Under the pieces are notes generated by a model. The model did not search any database. It worked only from the letters and a program-made list of their open reading frames with translations, and was not told the origin of the DNA. The translations under genes were made by a program, and so were the position numbers. From the NCBI GenBank assembly GCA_963693305.1, contig OY855907.1, positions 39,334,856 to 39,398,855 on the forward strand: a DNA stretch of 64,000 nt, read 5' to 3'. This document shows positions 11,047-23,299 of the stretch, in pieces (position 1 is the first letter of the stretch; the number at the start of each line of letters is the position of its first letter). Origin of the DNA: Meandrina meandrites (taxonomy: Eukaryota > Cnidaria > Anthozoa > Scleractinia > Meandrinidae).

Positions 11047-13398
11047 ACCAATAAGTGTGCACATAAGTGTGCACAAAAATGACTGCACAAGCACATAAGT
11101 GTGCACAAAGATGACTGTACACCCATATAAGTGTACACATAAATTACTGTAAAGGAAAATAAGTGTGCACAAAAATGACTGTACACGCACATAAGTGTGC
11201 CCAAAGGTGACTGTACACCCACATAAGTGTGCACAAAAATGACTGCAAACCCACATAAGTGTGCACAATAATGACTGCACACGCACATAAGTGTGCACAA
11301 AAATGACTGTACACGCACATAAGTGTGCACAAAAATGACTGTACACGCACATAAGTGTGCACAAAAATGACTGTACACGCACATAAGTGTGAACAAAAAT
11401 GACTCTACAACGACATAAGTGTGCACAAAAATGAATGTACACCCACATAAGTGTGAACAAAAATGACTGTACACGCACAAAAGTGTGCACAAAAATTACT
11501 GTACACCCACATAAGTGTGCACAATAATGACTGTACACGCACATAAGAGTGCACTTTAATGACCGTACACGCACATAAGTGTGCACAATAATGACTGTAC
11601 ACGCACATAAGTTTGCACAAAAATGACTATACACGCACATACGTGTGAACAAAATGACTGTACACCGACATAAGTGTACAGAAAAATGAATGTACACCCA
11701 CGTAAGTGTGCACAAAAATGACTGTACACGCACATAAGTGTGCGCAAAAATGACTGTACACCCACATAAGTGTAGACATAAATGACTGTACATGCACATA
11801 AGTATGCGCAAAAATGACTGCACACGCACATAAGTGTGCACAAAGATGACTGTACACGCACAGAAGTTTACACAAGACTGACTGTAAAGCATATCAGTGT
11901 GCACAAAAATAACTGTACACCCACATAACTGTGCACAAAAAAGACTGTACACCCAGATAAGGGTGCACAAAAATGACCTTACACCCACATAAGTGTGTAT
12001 AATAATGACTGTACACCCACATAAGTGTGCATAATAATTACTTTACACGGACATAAGTGTGCATAATAATGACTGTACACGCCCATAAGTGTGAATAATA
12101 ATGACTTTACACCCACATAAGTGTGCATAATAATGACTGTACACCCACGTAAGTGTGCATAATAATGACTTTACACGCACATAAGTGTGCATAATAATGA
12201 CTGTACACGCCCATAAGTGTGAATAATAATGACTTTATACCCACATAAGTGTGCATAATAATGACTGTACACCCACATAAGTGTGCATAATAATGACTTT
12301 ACACGCACATAAGTGTGCATAATAATGACTGTACACGCCCATAAGTGTGCACAAAAATGAATGCACACGCCCATAAGTGTGCATAATAATGACTGTACAC
12401 GCACATAAGTGTGCATAATAATGACTGTACACGCACATAAGTGTGCATAATAATGACTTTACACGCACATAAGTGTGTACAAAAATGACCTTACACCCAG
12501 ATAAGTGTGCACAAAACTGACTGTACACCCACATAAGTGTAGACATAAATGACTGTACACGCACATGAGTGTGTACAAAAATGACTGTACACGCACCTAA
12601 GTGTCCACAAAGATGAGTGTACACCCACAGAAGTTTGCACAAAAATGACTGCACACGCATATAAGTGTGCACAAAAATAACTGTACACGCACATAAGTGT
12701 GCACAATAATGACTATACACCCACATAAGTGTACACAAAAATGACTGTACACCCACATATGTGTGCAGAAAAATGACAGTACACGCACATAAGTGTGCAC
12801 AATAATGACTATACACCCACGTAAGTGTACACAAAAATGACTGTACACCCACAGAAGTTTGCACAAAAATGACTGTACACGCACATAAGTGTGCACAAAA
12901 ATGACTGTACACCCACATATGTGTGGAGAAAAATGACAGTACACGCACGTAAGTGTGCAGAAAAATGACTTTACACGCACATAAGTGTGCACAAAAATGA
13001 CTGTACACCCACATATGTGTGCAGAAAAATGACAGTACACGCACGTAAGTGTGCACAAAAATAACTGTACACCCACATAACTGTGCACAAAAATGACTGT
13101 ACACGCACATATGTGTGCAGAAAAATGACAGTACACGCACGTAAGTGTGCACAAAAATGACTTTACACGCACATAAGTGTGCACAAAAATGACTGTACAC
13201 CCACATATGTGTGCAGAAAAATGACAGTACACGCACGTAAGTGTGCACAAAAATGACTGTACCCCGACATAAGTGTGCACAAAGATGACTGTACACCCAC
13301 AGAAGTTTGCACAAAAATGACTGTACACGCACAAAAGTGTGCACAAAAATAACTGTAAACGCACATAAGTGTGCACAATAATGACTGTACACCCCATG
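11047..13398. repeat. Long 32-bp minisatellite array of unit A (~73 units)
   Basis: Tandem units of 32 bp (consensus ATAAGTGTGCACAAAAATGA followed by CTGTACACGCAC), with frequent variants: CACGCAC/CACCCAC, GCACAAAAATG/GCATAATAATG and CATAAG/CAGAAG. Between about 11990 and 12470 nearly every unit is of the GCATAATAATG type. The antisense strand is free of stops in all three frames for long stretches, which creates overlapping ORFs of up to 385 codons. I regard these as by-products of the repeat. Confidence 0.97.
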
Positions 13399-13401
13399 TT
13401 A
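13399..13401. repeat. TTA target-site duplication of the 11.1-kb element, left copy
   Basis: The uninterrupted linker in units C, D and E reads CCCCATGTTATGTTC. Here it reads CCCCATGTTA and then enters the element; at 24531 the sequence resumes as TTATGTTC. TTA is therefore duplicated. Confidence 0.9.
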
Positions 13402-13479
13402 GGGAACTGGTCAAAACTACTATACAAGCTCAGGACCCACCAGAATAAATGGAGATGATGGCCTCCTCTTATAGCCCCC

Positions 13480-13815
13480 CACCCCCTTGAAGAGACCCAC
13501 AGTATCTGTTTTGCCCCCCCCTCCCCCTTGTAGAGACCCATGGTCTCGTCTGTAACCCCCCTCCCCCTGATAGAGACCCATGGTCTCTTCTGTAGCCCCC
13601 CCCCCACCCCTGATAGAGGCCCATCGGGTCTCTTCTGTAGCCCCTCCTGCCCCGATAGAGACCCATGGTCTCTTCTGTAGGCCCCCCCCCCCCCCCGGTA
13701 GACAACCATGGTATCTGCTGTGACCCAACCACCCCCCCTGGCAGAGATCCATGGTCTCGTTTGTAGCCCTCTCCCCCCCCCCCCCCCCCCGATAGAGACC
13801 CATGGTCTCGTCTGT
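13480..13815. repeat. Left subterminal dyad repeats of the 11.1-kb element
   Basis: About seven imperfect repeats of 40-45 bp, each with a version of GAGACCCATGGTCTC (arms GAGACC/GGTCTC, centre CAT) followed by T-C-T-G-T-A-G and a run of C. The counterpart cluster is at 24250-24480. Repeated subterminal dyads near both TIRs are typical transposase-binding arrangements. Confidence 0.85.
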
Positions 13816-15602
13816 AGCTGTAAACGAAAATCGCGCGTATGGCTTTAATTTCCAAAGCACTAAATAGACAAATAAGAGACATCAGGTATGGTTTCAAATC
13901 TTATTATAGCCTTTCAATGGAAAGAAAGAAATATTTTCAACTCAATTTCAAATGCATGTAAACTCATATATTTACGTTGAAATTTAAATCCATACAATCT
14001 CCTATACCCTTTTATAAGAACCATTTTTATAAAAATGTGAGGCTGAGATTTACCACAATTTTAGAACATTCTAAGAACATACCCCAGCAAAGCTGAGAGT
14101 CGGAGAACATGTTTATTTGCCCATTTGTTTTAATTTCGTGTTAAATGAGCAGTATAAATAAATGCAAAACTGTGGTCTCACAGTACAAATAAATGGTTAC
14201 AAGGAAATACCTTGAAATTACCATGATTATTGTTTTCTTATTGCATGATGTACATAATTTATGTTGAACATCTCAGTTTGTAGCACATCTTAGACTCAAA
14301 ATGTAACTGCAGTAATAACGTCTTTTAATGGTCTTCTTAAGGTACCTGCCCTGGCAAACTTGGTGCATTTTTGACCATATTAAAGACAGGAATATTTTTA
14401 CTCAAAATTCTTCAAATCTTCCACACAGTCATTGGCAAATGATAAACATATTGCCAATATTTTTTTGACACCACGAGTGCTCAATATGTTAATAATTAAC
14501 TTTATTATTAACAGCTTATCTTTAACATTTTTAAGTTTTTCCAGAAGCCATTTAGCTTATTACATGAAATTTTTGCGACACACTAATTTCGCGAATTTCG
14601 CGATTAAAAAAAAGTCGCGAAATGTAAGGGACTTGACATGAGTAATTTTTTATATTTTGTAATTACCTTTAATATCTGTAGACTGCAAAACAGCCGTATT
14701 TTTTTCGAACGCGCTACAGCGGTCTTCGAATCGAGAGGTCTGGAACCAATGTCACTAATGTCCCTCGGTTTTGTCGTCAAAGAAAAAAGGCAACGTTCGT
14801 GTCCCTTTAAGCTCCTTTAAGTGCATAGAAAGCACCAAAACGAAAAAGAATAAAAGAATTTGACAAAGATTTGGACGAAGTGTTAGCCGCCAGCGACAAA
14901 GGGTCATATTTTGATCAGGAGATGCTGCTGGCACTTAGCCTGTTCCAAGTGTTCGGTTAGTCCCCGGCGGGGAGCAGCGCCAAAAACGGTGCGTCACCAC
15001 GCTAATCCCGAATTTTATTACAGATGTAAAAGTATCGCCTAAAGATTGACAAACGCACTATTGTTTTGACAAAAAAATATACCCAGATGCTCTCAGTCTA
15101 AAAGCATGGTTTCGTTGATCGTTTCTCCGCTTACAGGAATGAAAATAACCTCATTGATATCAGGGTTAGTTCTTCGTTTGAAGCTTCCTTTATGTTGCTC
15201 GCGACCGCGATTGCCATGGAACTGTTTATACTTGTGACAGATGGAGACTGCTTTGATACTAATTCTCTTTGTTTAAGTAAAATGAGCCTTCAATTCATCG
15301 ATCAACGCGTAATCATTTTCACACGTCTTGTGTAATTAAACCGGAAAAACGCCCCATCCCAAATTCAAAGAGTGTGGCGCACATTTAGTTCGTTTTTTAA
15401 AAGGTTTTAAACCTTTTTCGCTGAAATTTGGCAAGAACGTTGCTCGATAATTGGGCAACAAAACTGTGTCAGGGATTTTTCTTTTGTTGCTCTTTCAAAA
15501 GTTACTTACTTTTGAGCTTTCGGATCTCGAGTTCGTGGGATTTGTTTACCAGGGCGAGCCGAGTCGCATCATCTACGTAAATTGCAGTAGGCTATGGTTC
15601 TG

Positions 15603-15692
15603 TAGCCTGTGTACAGCCGTCCCGCTCCCCTCAAAAAAATCGGGGAGGGAACCGATTTTTTTGAGGGGAGCGGGACGGCTGTACACAGGCTA
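15603..15692. repeat. Perfect 41-bp inverted repeat (hairpin/foldback)
   Basis: Arms of 41 bp (15603-15643 and 15652-15692, outer end TAGCCTGTGTACAGCCGTCC) are exact reverse complements around an 8-nt centre GGAGGGAA. It resembles a minimal foldback MITE. The ORF that reads through it is an accident. Confidence 0.9.
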
Positions 15693-16132
15693 TCGATACC
15701 GTCCCATTCGTAGTTTGAGGCAAGATGTTTTCGGGCTGTTCCATTTGTTCAAGATGCGTCGCGGTCCCTTGAGAAATCTTGCGAATTGCAAAAAATATCG
15801 TTGTCTGAAAACCGTCTGGACACTATTTATCCTAGCTATATTCTTTACAAATATATACTGAAGGTTGATATGTGCTGGGATTTTTATACAAATGGATGAG
15901 GGATTGCAATGACGGTTTCCGGTTTGAGCAGGCCAGTGCAAGAAAATAATTCAGAGCTCAAATTGAGGCCAAATGTAATTTTTATGCTATGAGCTAATTT
16001 TCGAAATGAAATGATCGCTAGATTACGAAAATACATGTATACCTTAAGTATATTCCCAAACCTATTGAAATAAAATTAGCTCAACCATTCAACGACTGCA
16101 GGCTGCGAAAGAGACTATCAACGACTTTATCC

Positions 16133-19100
16133 GTGACCAGGCGGTGTGCGCACTACGATCGCACTGCATCATGGTCGAAAATAAAAAATCGGCTCATTTA
16201 CATCGAGACGCGGTCGAGTAAACATCTCGCAAGTACTCAGCATAGCGCGCGGCGGAGTCGAATTTACTCGGAATTAAGCCATTTATAGTTGGAAAGGTAA
16301 GTCTTTTTTCGTATTTATATTTGTAATTTACAAGATTCAAACCATACCGTGGAAGTAGAAGTAAAAGTAGATGTAAAATTTCGAGTGTGAGATTCACTTC
16401 AGGTTTGCCGATAGCGAGCTTCTTTGCTGTTTTGATTGTTCTCAGCTGTGCTGTGAGCTTGTAAACAATTTTCCTCCCATGTTCTGTACAAATATAAACA
16501 AAACTACTGTCGAAGAGTAAGTCAAGATGGAAGAGTAAATTCGCTGACGCCGGGCTGCAGTGGTCTTGGGACTTGTTTTATCGGAGGAAATTCGGTTCTA
16601 ATTTGTTGCGTCCGAACGCGAATTCCTTCCTATCTGCATTTTGCCGAAACTGATATTGGTGCTTTCTAAGATATGTACTCATTTATGGATTAATTTATAC
16701 CAGTCCTTTTTTTCTAGGTTTTCATACAAGTGGGAGCTTATTTTAAATCATACTCAAGTAGTGCAGCAGGAAATAGGTGACCGAAGGAGACAAACATGCT
16801 GTTCATTTAATGCTTAGTAAAACATCTTCCTAAGATACATGAGAAATTATACAAATAAATGTGATGGAGGAAGAAATTTCGTTTATTTTGACAGAAATGT
16901 ATTGCCTCCATTAGAATACTGTCTACACAACTAGTATGCAATTTGTTTTGCAGTTCTTGAGTTGGTTTCTTTCCCATTTCTCCATCAGACATTAAAATAA
17001 CAATTATTGTTGTATCTTATCAGTGCCAAACAGTTTTAAATGGCAGAAAAAGGAAACATTTCTTTTAAAAATTAAAGTTATATCACTTTTCTCAGAGTTT
17101 GATGTCTAAGGCTGGCTTGCTTTCATTTCTACATTTCTCATGATCATTTAATAATTACTGTAAACATGACAGTGTTTCATCACATTTTCAAATACTAAGA
17201 AGGAAGATTAAAACAAAATGTGTAGCAAAATATTTTTGACAAAACTTGAGGTATTTGGAAATGTGATTAAACACTCTCTCAAGTGTTTGATATATATATC
17301 TTCTCAATTGAGACTAAAACTAAAGAGCAATCAAGGAAATAAAATTGCAGAATATGTACTGTATGAGGTTATATAACCAAACCACTTTGAATTCAGTCAA
17401 CTCTCTCAAAAGGGATATTTCATGAGGACACCCCACTGAATTGTTGATAAGAAGCATCCTTTCAAATGACAATGCGGTGATGTGTTTGAAAGTGTCTTGA
17501 TGCACATTACAACCTGAAAGCAATGCACTCTGCAAATTTTTGGGAAGGTATGTGCCACTTGGACTGTAAAGCCTGGAATGAACGGACAAACAGAAACAGC
17601 CGCCAAACTTATTACACAATGTGCTAAAGCAACTCTGATTGTACACACATTCTAGGGTGCACAAAACCTGTCGCGTGATCCTGCTCCTACAAGTCCTTAC
17701 CCCGTTTGCTGCCTTTAAAACCCTTATGCTGGGCAAGATGCCACAATAGCCTTCCCTGCGCCTGACATGCTTTTCTTCAGAAATTATTGCTGTGGCAGTC
17801 AGTAATGTGTGGTTCCAAGAAATATCCATACCTCCCCCAAGGATGGTTTATTGGTTTAAACCCTCACCCCCCAACCTGGAAATTCCAGTTTAGCTTCATA
17901 CTTTCCCTAAACATTTTTGGCTATTGAGACCCCCTCCCCCTCAGAATTTCCAATGACCATCCTTGGGGTGGGTGCAGTTATTTTCTGGAACTGCGCAATA
18001 TTGCTTTTAAAATTCATGTGAGGTTCTTTAATTTCAAATGCTACTTTCTTGTCTACATTCTTTTCCAATCCAACAACACCTACCCAGACGAAGCTGCTTA
18101 AAAACCATACCCGTCACATGCAGCAGTACATGATCACCATAAAAATAAAAATGTACAAGGCTTAAAACTGATTAAAGCCTGCCAATGCAAAAATCCATTT
18201 CATTATTTGCACAGCACAATCTTTTTTCAAGCATAGGATCATTGGTGGCCAAATGATCCAACAATGGCATCCATTCAGATCCATGGCCAGCAAGTTCATT
18301 ATGTTTTTAAGACTCTTCTCATGGGGAAAAAAGTGCATGCGTGTAGAGTCCTTCATTTGACAATGACTGGATTTAAGTAAAAAAGATTCGCTTTTTTTTT
18401 CCTTCCTAAGGGCGCAGCTGGGGTGGGTGGGTGGGGGGGGGGGGGGGGATGCCCATGACATCCATCTATGAGATAATTTTTTAAGTCAACAACAGACCGA
18501 CCTCATAAATCATGTGGCAAAAACGTACTTATCCAAAGAATCAACATGGCATTAATATTTTCTAGAGCTAGACAACCCATTAATGTGGCTATTTTTATTT
18601 TTATTCTTTGATTATGTTACAAAAGTTAATCCTCAGTCCAGGGCACAGTCAACAAGAACTTCAGCATTTCCCAGACATCCAACTCTCACCAGTGATTTGC
18701 TTGAACATGGAAAAGTTCTTCGCCTGACTGGAAAAGCACAGAAAACAAATTTCAATGGGGTAGAGATACAAACATGCCAATCTCTGTTTGTTTTCCGAAA
18801 TATTATTTTTTAAAGGGAACCTCTGCTCTTGAAGCAAGTTGATGTTCAGTTGTTTGATATAATGCCTAAATTACAAATTTTACCAGGCAAGGGAGAAATA
18901 GCAATATAGATAGATATTTACAAGATGGTGACAAAATACTACATGAACTGCTCACTAAACTGCAAGTCAAACCACAACAAGTTACTTTTTGAAAAATAAA
19001 ACAACAGTTATAAGTTAACCATTAGAAATAATTGGCTTTGACAAACCTGTTCTCGTAGAGTTGCATGTCTGGTTGACTGCACTCACAGAAGCATCCCAAA

Positions 19101-19771
19101 ATTCTCGATCGCCTGTCATTGGCCATGTGTCTTTCCATGCTTCTTCCCAGAACAAGCAGATAAACTGAACAATTGCAGAGGTTTCTGCCTCGGACCATTC
19201 CCGTTTAGCCAAAGACTTATTTGTACCAAACTGGTTTTCTGAGGAAAGGCTTTTTTGTCATGTCCCTTGTGTCGACGGTCTTTTGTTTTCAGGTTTGCCT
19301 GGAGTGTTCCCTCCACAACAATAGGCCTTTAAGAGGCCATATCTGCTTAAAGTGTCATCAACTCTGAAGGCTATAACTCAACAGCCTTTCGAGAGCGTTC
19401 GAGAGCGTTTAATCCACGCTGTAGATGAAGAGTTAAACAAACATTTTAGACCATTTTTGAGGATAAAACCAACAGAAATAACAAATTTGAGGCTCGAAAC
19501 GAACGGTCTCAAATTACACCATAAATAAACACGAAACTGTTTAAGGTTCGAAATCAACGATTACTCGCTTAATTCGATCCAAAATAGGCTTAAACCCTTT
19601 AACAAGAAGCCCAACTAGAAATCTGGGTAAAATAAACAGCTATATAACTCCCCACTGATGTAGAACAAGCAATGAAAAACTCACCGAATTACCACGCTTT
19701 CGCCGCCATATTGGAAATCTTCCAACCACAATGCAGTGCGATCGAAGTGCGCACACCGCCTGATCCGTGAC
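16133..19771. mobile_element. Segment bounded by ~45-bp inverted repeats, possible nested element
   Basis: GCGGTGTGCGCACT-CGATCGCACTGCAT at 16133-16176 recurs inverted at 19724-19771, with a few mismatches. The pair encloses 3.6 kb containing a Myb/SANT-like exon (19047-19238) on the minus strand. I found no clear target-site duplication. It may be a nested element or an inverted promoter-like duplication. The rest of the segment shows a ~140-bp foldback at 17832-17970 (arms AAGGATGG/CCATCCTT) and a G run near 18431-18448, but no recognisable gene. Confidence 0.5.
19047..19238 (-). pseudogene. Myb/SANT-like DNA-binding exon, orphan
   Basis: A minus-strand open segment with a plausible acceptor (TTTCCTCAG before 19238) and donor (ACAG then GTTTGT at 19047). 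It encodes about 60 residues with the pattern K-R-E-W-S-E-A-E-T...F-I-C-L-F...W-P-M...E-F-W-D-A-S-V-S-A-V-N-Q-T-C, which fits the Myb/SANT-like domain. Such domains occur in the accessory protein of PIF/Harbinger elements and in many invertebrate repeat proteins. The apparent start codon is TTG, so this is an internal exon or a remnant. I could not connect it to further exons in a consistent phase. Confidence 0.45.
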
Positions 19772-19934
19772 ACAATACACGCAAAGCTCACGCGCGCGAA
19801 GGTCCCGTACGGATTTCAGCCTTTGGCTGACGATAGGTACTTTGAGTACCTATCTCAGGGCCCGCGCAGAGGGAGGGGCTGGGGGGGCTTTAGCCCCCCC
19901 CACATTTTTACAATAAAAAGAAAAAATAATAAGA

Positions 19935-20327
19935 ACTTAAAGGGGCAGTATCATGAGAATTCTTCTAAGTTTTTGGGCAAACTATGCTGAATTTATAAAG
20001 CGGCACTCATTGATCAACAAAATAACCTCTAAATGCCAAAAGGTCATAAATGCACTCTCTAAGATGTGCCTAGAACATAATCAACGGTTTTTTAGTAATT
20101 TTCCTCCAAATAACACTGTCAAACTTGAAAACGTCGGCCCGACGTTTTCAAGTTTTAGACCATTTCTTTCCTACCCGTACGTAGCTACTCCAGTTTTAAA
20201 CAAGTTTCGTGAGTAGTACAGTGCATTTAACAAGGTTAGGCAACTATTAGTGGATTTCCAATTAATACCATCACCTTCATTAGACTTTCAAGTAGGGCTA
20301 ATTCTTGATGAGACTGCCCCTTTAAGT
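19935..20327. mobile_element. ~393-bp MITE with ACTTAAAGGGGCAGT termini
   Basis: ACTTAAAGGGGCAGTATCAT at the left is matched by its inverted counterpart (ACTTAAAGGGGCAGTCTCAT) at 20308-20327. Near the middle lies a perfect 17-bp-arm palindrome centred on 20138 (AAACTTGAAAACGTCGG and its complement). A target duplication is not clear. Confidence 0.7.
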
Positions 20328-20362
20328 AAATAGGCAAGTAAAGAAAGAAATAAAGGAAAAAA

Positions 20363-20426
<64 letters not shown>
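20363..20426. repeat. (ATT)n microsatellite
   Basis: An uninterrupted run of ATT triplets, about 21 units. Confidence 0.98.
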
Positions 20427-22934
20427 GAACGAACAAAGACTAAAAGTATTTCATTTTAACGCTTTTCCAGAAGCTGGTGATAAATTTTGTTTTTGAGTTC
20501 CATATTGGTTAATCATGTATCGAGTGCATCTGGTGAATGATCATTCAGTTTCCACTGCCCGAATAATAAACATTTTGCCCAACAATGACGCAAGAAAGAT
20601 TTAGTAACTTGACAATGATAAACTGTCGTGAAGAATGGTTTTTGACATCACTAACGAATTTGCAGATTGTAGCAATAACAGAAAGAGAAATACCGTTTAC
20701 AACGTTAAGCTGAAGTATAGCAAAAATCGTCAGATTCCTGGTTTGTAAACGCTAATGGCAGTAGTACTGATTTGGAGTAAATTATATTGCTTCAAGCAGG
20801 ATTTGATAGTAAATCTATAGGTCTGGTTCTAAATGTTTAGTATGCTTATACTGTAAAAGCATTACAATAATATAGCAAGGCCGATAAGTACTATGTGAAA
20901 AAGTAACTTTGCAAGACACCAACACGACCAGAACGATAAAGTAGGGTTACAATGGCGAACAGCTATTCCGTCTTTTTAGGGGCTCATCTGCGTGGTGTAG
21001 CAAATCTAAATAATGCCAGCTCGAAGGCCAGCGCAAATAAATTGCAATAATCTCTTTTAGATCCTGGTACGTTAGCACCATTGTTGTTTGCGGACAGTTG
21101 CTGTTACGAGTTGTAAAAACATTTCGCTTCAACACACTGTTTGTTCATTTTAAATCCACCTTCCGATATCTGAGAATAATTAAAACCCTAATTTTCCCAG
21201 GGTAGCATGCATCCGCTCCCCTCCCCCCCCCCCCCCCCCTCCAAAAAAAAAAAAAAAATCTGGCTCACGCTTGAGCCCCCCCACTCAAAATCTTGCTGCG
21301 CGGGCCCTGTCAAAATTGTCTGTATGTTCGAATGTCGTCAGTGTAAAATTGTTCACAATAGAGTTAACACCTGCGAACATGCCCGCAAGTGGTTTAGGGT
21401 AAAAAATAAACTGAATCAGCAGAATCAGCGAGTGCAGTGAACCGAGTACAGACCATATAAAGAGCCGGTTAATTTGACACCTCGTGTATACAGTTCCGTA
21501 TGGGGTTACGCTGTCAAGTCCAGTTTCCTGAAAGTTTCTTTCGATTTGATGCCTCTGGATGAGTTTGTACAATATGCGAGCCATGTAAGTCATGCGAGCC
21601 AGAAATCTCTTATCCCAATAAAAAGGCTCACCACAAGCTACTTAACCAAGCTTGCTGATGTGTTACTTGGGCTAACAGGAATGGTTCACATGACTCCCTG
21701 GCTCGGACTTTGTCAAGACCCTTCACAAGAAAATACCTACACTGTGAAGAAGAGATTGTCTCTCTTGTTTCTTGTACAGAGAAATGGAACAGGAGATAAC
21801 TACCAGAGCAATTTTTCGCTCTGCTTGGAAAAGTCCCCAAGAAAAGGCAAATCATCTCATCCCTACGATCGAAAGCCGAGCGGGCAAGCTCTGTGCCTCT
21901 GTCAGAACAATACAGCTTCAACTTCTCCATCGAACACAAGGCGGCGGATTTCAGCTTTAGCTGATAAATTCCTCTTTGGAGGCGATATTTACTTTCGATC
22001 GTGTGCCAGTAAAAGCACCACGAAAGGCGAATTGTACACTTTCTTTCGCTTCTCGTTTCTGGTTTGGCAGCAGACCAAGGCCGAACGACTTTTATGTCTT
22101 TTATCACTTGCAGCGCGCCAAATTTACAGGAAGAATTTTCCTCCTGTGGTTTTATCCAATCACAAACAGGACAGCACGTCAATCAAACCAGATCCTTGCC
22201 AGATCAATCTAAAAGGTGAATCTTTCTGTTTACTGTTTCCATTTAATATATTCGTTCAATCAGGCAAACTAGAAATCAACGGAAAGTAATCGAGGGCTAT
22301 TGTAGTGGTAAGGAAGCCTTTCTCTCGGCGCTAACGGCGCTTACAATAGTCGACAGTAGTGCGGGGTCGGGAAACTTGACCTTCGAAACCGATCCTAGCC
22401 TGTGAAGTCGCTCCATACGTTTTCGACTGTGTTCGCAGGCTAAAAGACAAGAGGTGCTGTCCGCTTGCTTGATTGCTGTGCCACTGGTCACCCTTATGCC
22501 ATGGCTATGGGACCAAACTGCTTCAGTTCCAACAAACTTTGTTGAGTATTTTTGGTGGAGAACTCAGGGAAAATCTCAAGGCTCCGGAAACAAACCACGG
22601 TGTTGTTGTTGTTGCTGCTGCGCGTATGTCGCTTAAAGATATATGGCATTTGGAAATTGGAAAGTCAATAAGCTTCTATTGAAGGACAATTAAATAAAGC
22701 GTGATACTTGAAGAACCAGATTCGTGTGCATTGAATAAACCTGTTCTCTTTGTTGTCACTTTTATTCGCTCGTGTCGTTCGTCAAGCGGAGTCAGTCGAG
22801 CGTCTTTACACTGTCACAGCGAGTAGAAGCTTGAAAACTTTCTTCGATGGCGTTTCGCTACGCTCTGAACAGTTTTAAAGTAAGCGGAGTAACTGCAGAA
22901 TACGCCGCCACATCGAGTCCGTTACTGAAAAGGG

Positions 22935-23270
22935 ATGGCTACGCGGTACGCAGAAAGAATTAAATTCAAGATGGCAAGGTATCTTAAGTTGAGCTGGCTA
23001 CGCGGTACGCGGTAAGCAGAAAGAATTAAATTCAAGATGGCGAGGTATCTTCGTTGATGAATGTTTTTAAAAGCGTGTGCTTTTGTCTTAATCTACCGAT
23101 TAGTTTTATACTTATTGCTTTTTGTGTCACGTTTTTAGAACAAGAAATTTTATAGAGCTTTTTCTCACCGCGTAACTAGCACATTACAATGCGATGTCAT
23201 TTTGAAATTATTTCTCATTTAAATAAATTAACTTGAATTAATTAGTTTCTGCGTACCACGTAGCCAGCTG
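22935..23270. repeat. GGCTACGCGGTACGC tandem duplication with inverted partner
   Basis: A ~65-bp segment (GGCTACGCGGTACGC, then CAGAAAGAATTAAATTCAAG and ATGGC) occurs twice in tandem at 22937 and 22988. An inverted version of its start (GCGTACCACGTAGCCAGC) lies near 23250-23267. This looks like a small TIR element with a duplicated end. Confidence 0.6.
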
Positions 23271-23299
23271 CGTGGAATTTATTGTCTGCAGTTAAATAA

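Larger units (their letters stand above)
8451..13401. repeat. Macro-array unit A (linker, short array, 2.15-kb block, long array)
   Basis: First full unit. It comprises a linker at 8451-8574, a short array of about ten 32-bp repeats at 8575-8893, a non-repetitive block at 8894-11046 and a long array at 11047-13398. The block starts with TTTTTGTGCCTGATATC and has a hairpin-like dyad GACTCGGGC..GCCCGAGTC near 8955. It also contains a C-rich run near 9535-9550 and a consensus splice-donor-like AGGTAAGT near 10272. I see no convincing protein gene in it. Blocks B, C and D are near-identical by eye. Copy A shares with D the sequence CAGGCCTCATATAG near 9711, which B and C lack in part. Confidence 0.92.
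19856..21309. mobile_element. 1.45-kb element with CAGGGCCCGCGCAG termini (hAT-like)
   Basis: The 14-bp CAGGGCCCGCGCAG at 19856 recurs inverted at 21296-21309. The CAGGG start fits non-autonomous hAT elements, but I see no 8-bp target duplication. Both ends are followed by runs of G or C. The interior carries a smaller MITE (19935-20327) and an (ATT)n microsatellite, and no gene. Confidence 0.5.

Noticed and set aside
15451..15861. 136-codon frame around the foldback at 15603
   Set aside because: It crosses the perfect inverted repeat and has no recognisable feature.
17320..17829. 169-codon minus-strand frame as 3' exons of the Myb/SANT-like gene
   Set aside because: A TCRSR-like segment is suggestive, but no splice acceptor gives the right phase with the exon at 19047-19238.
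21474..22289. 271-codon plus-strand frame with a 184-codon frame on the other strand
   Set aside because: The plus frame starts with TTG. Neither frame shows a recognisable domain, and splice-like structure is not evident.
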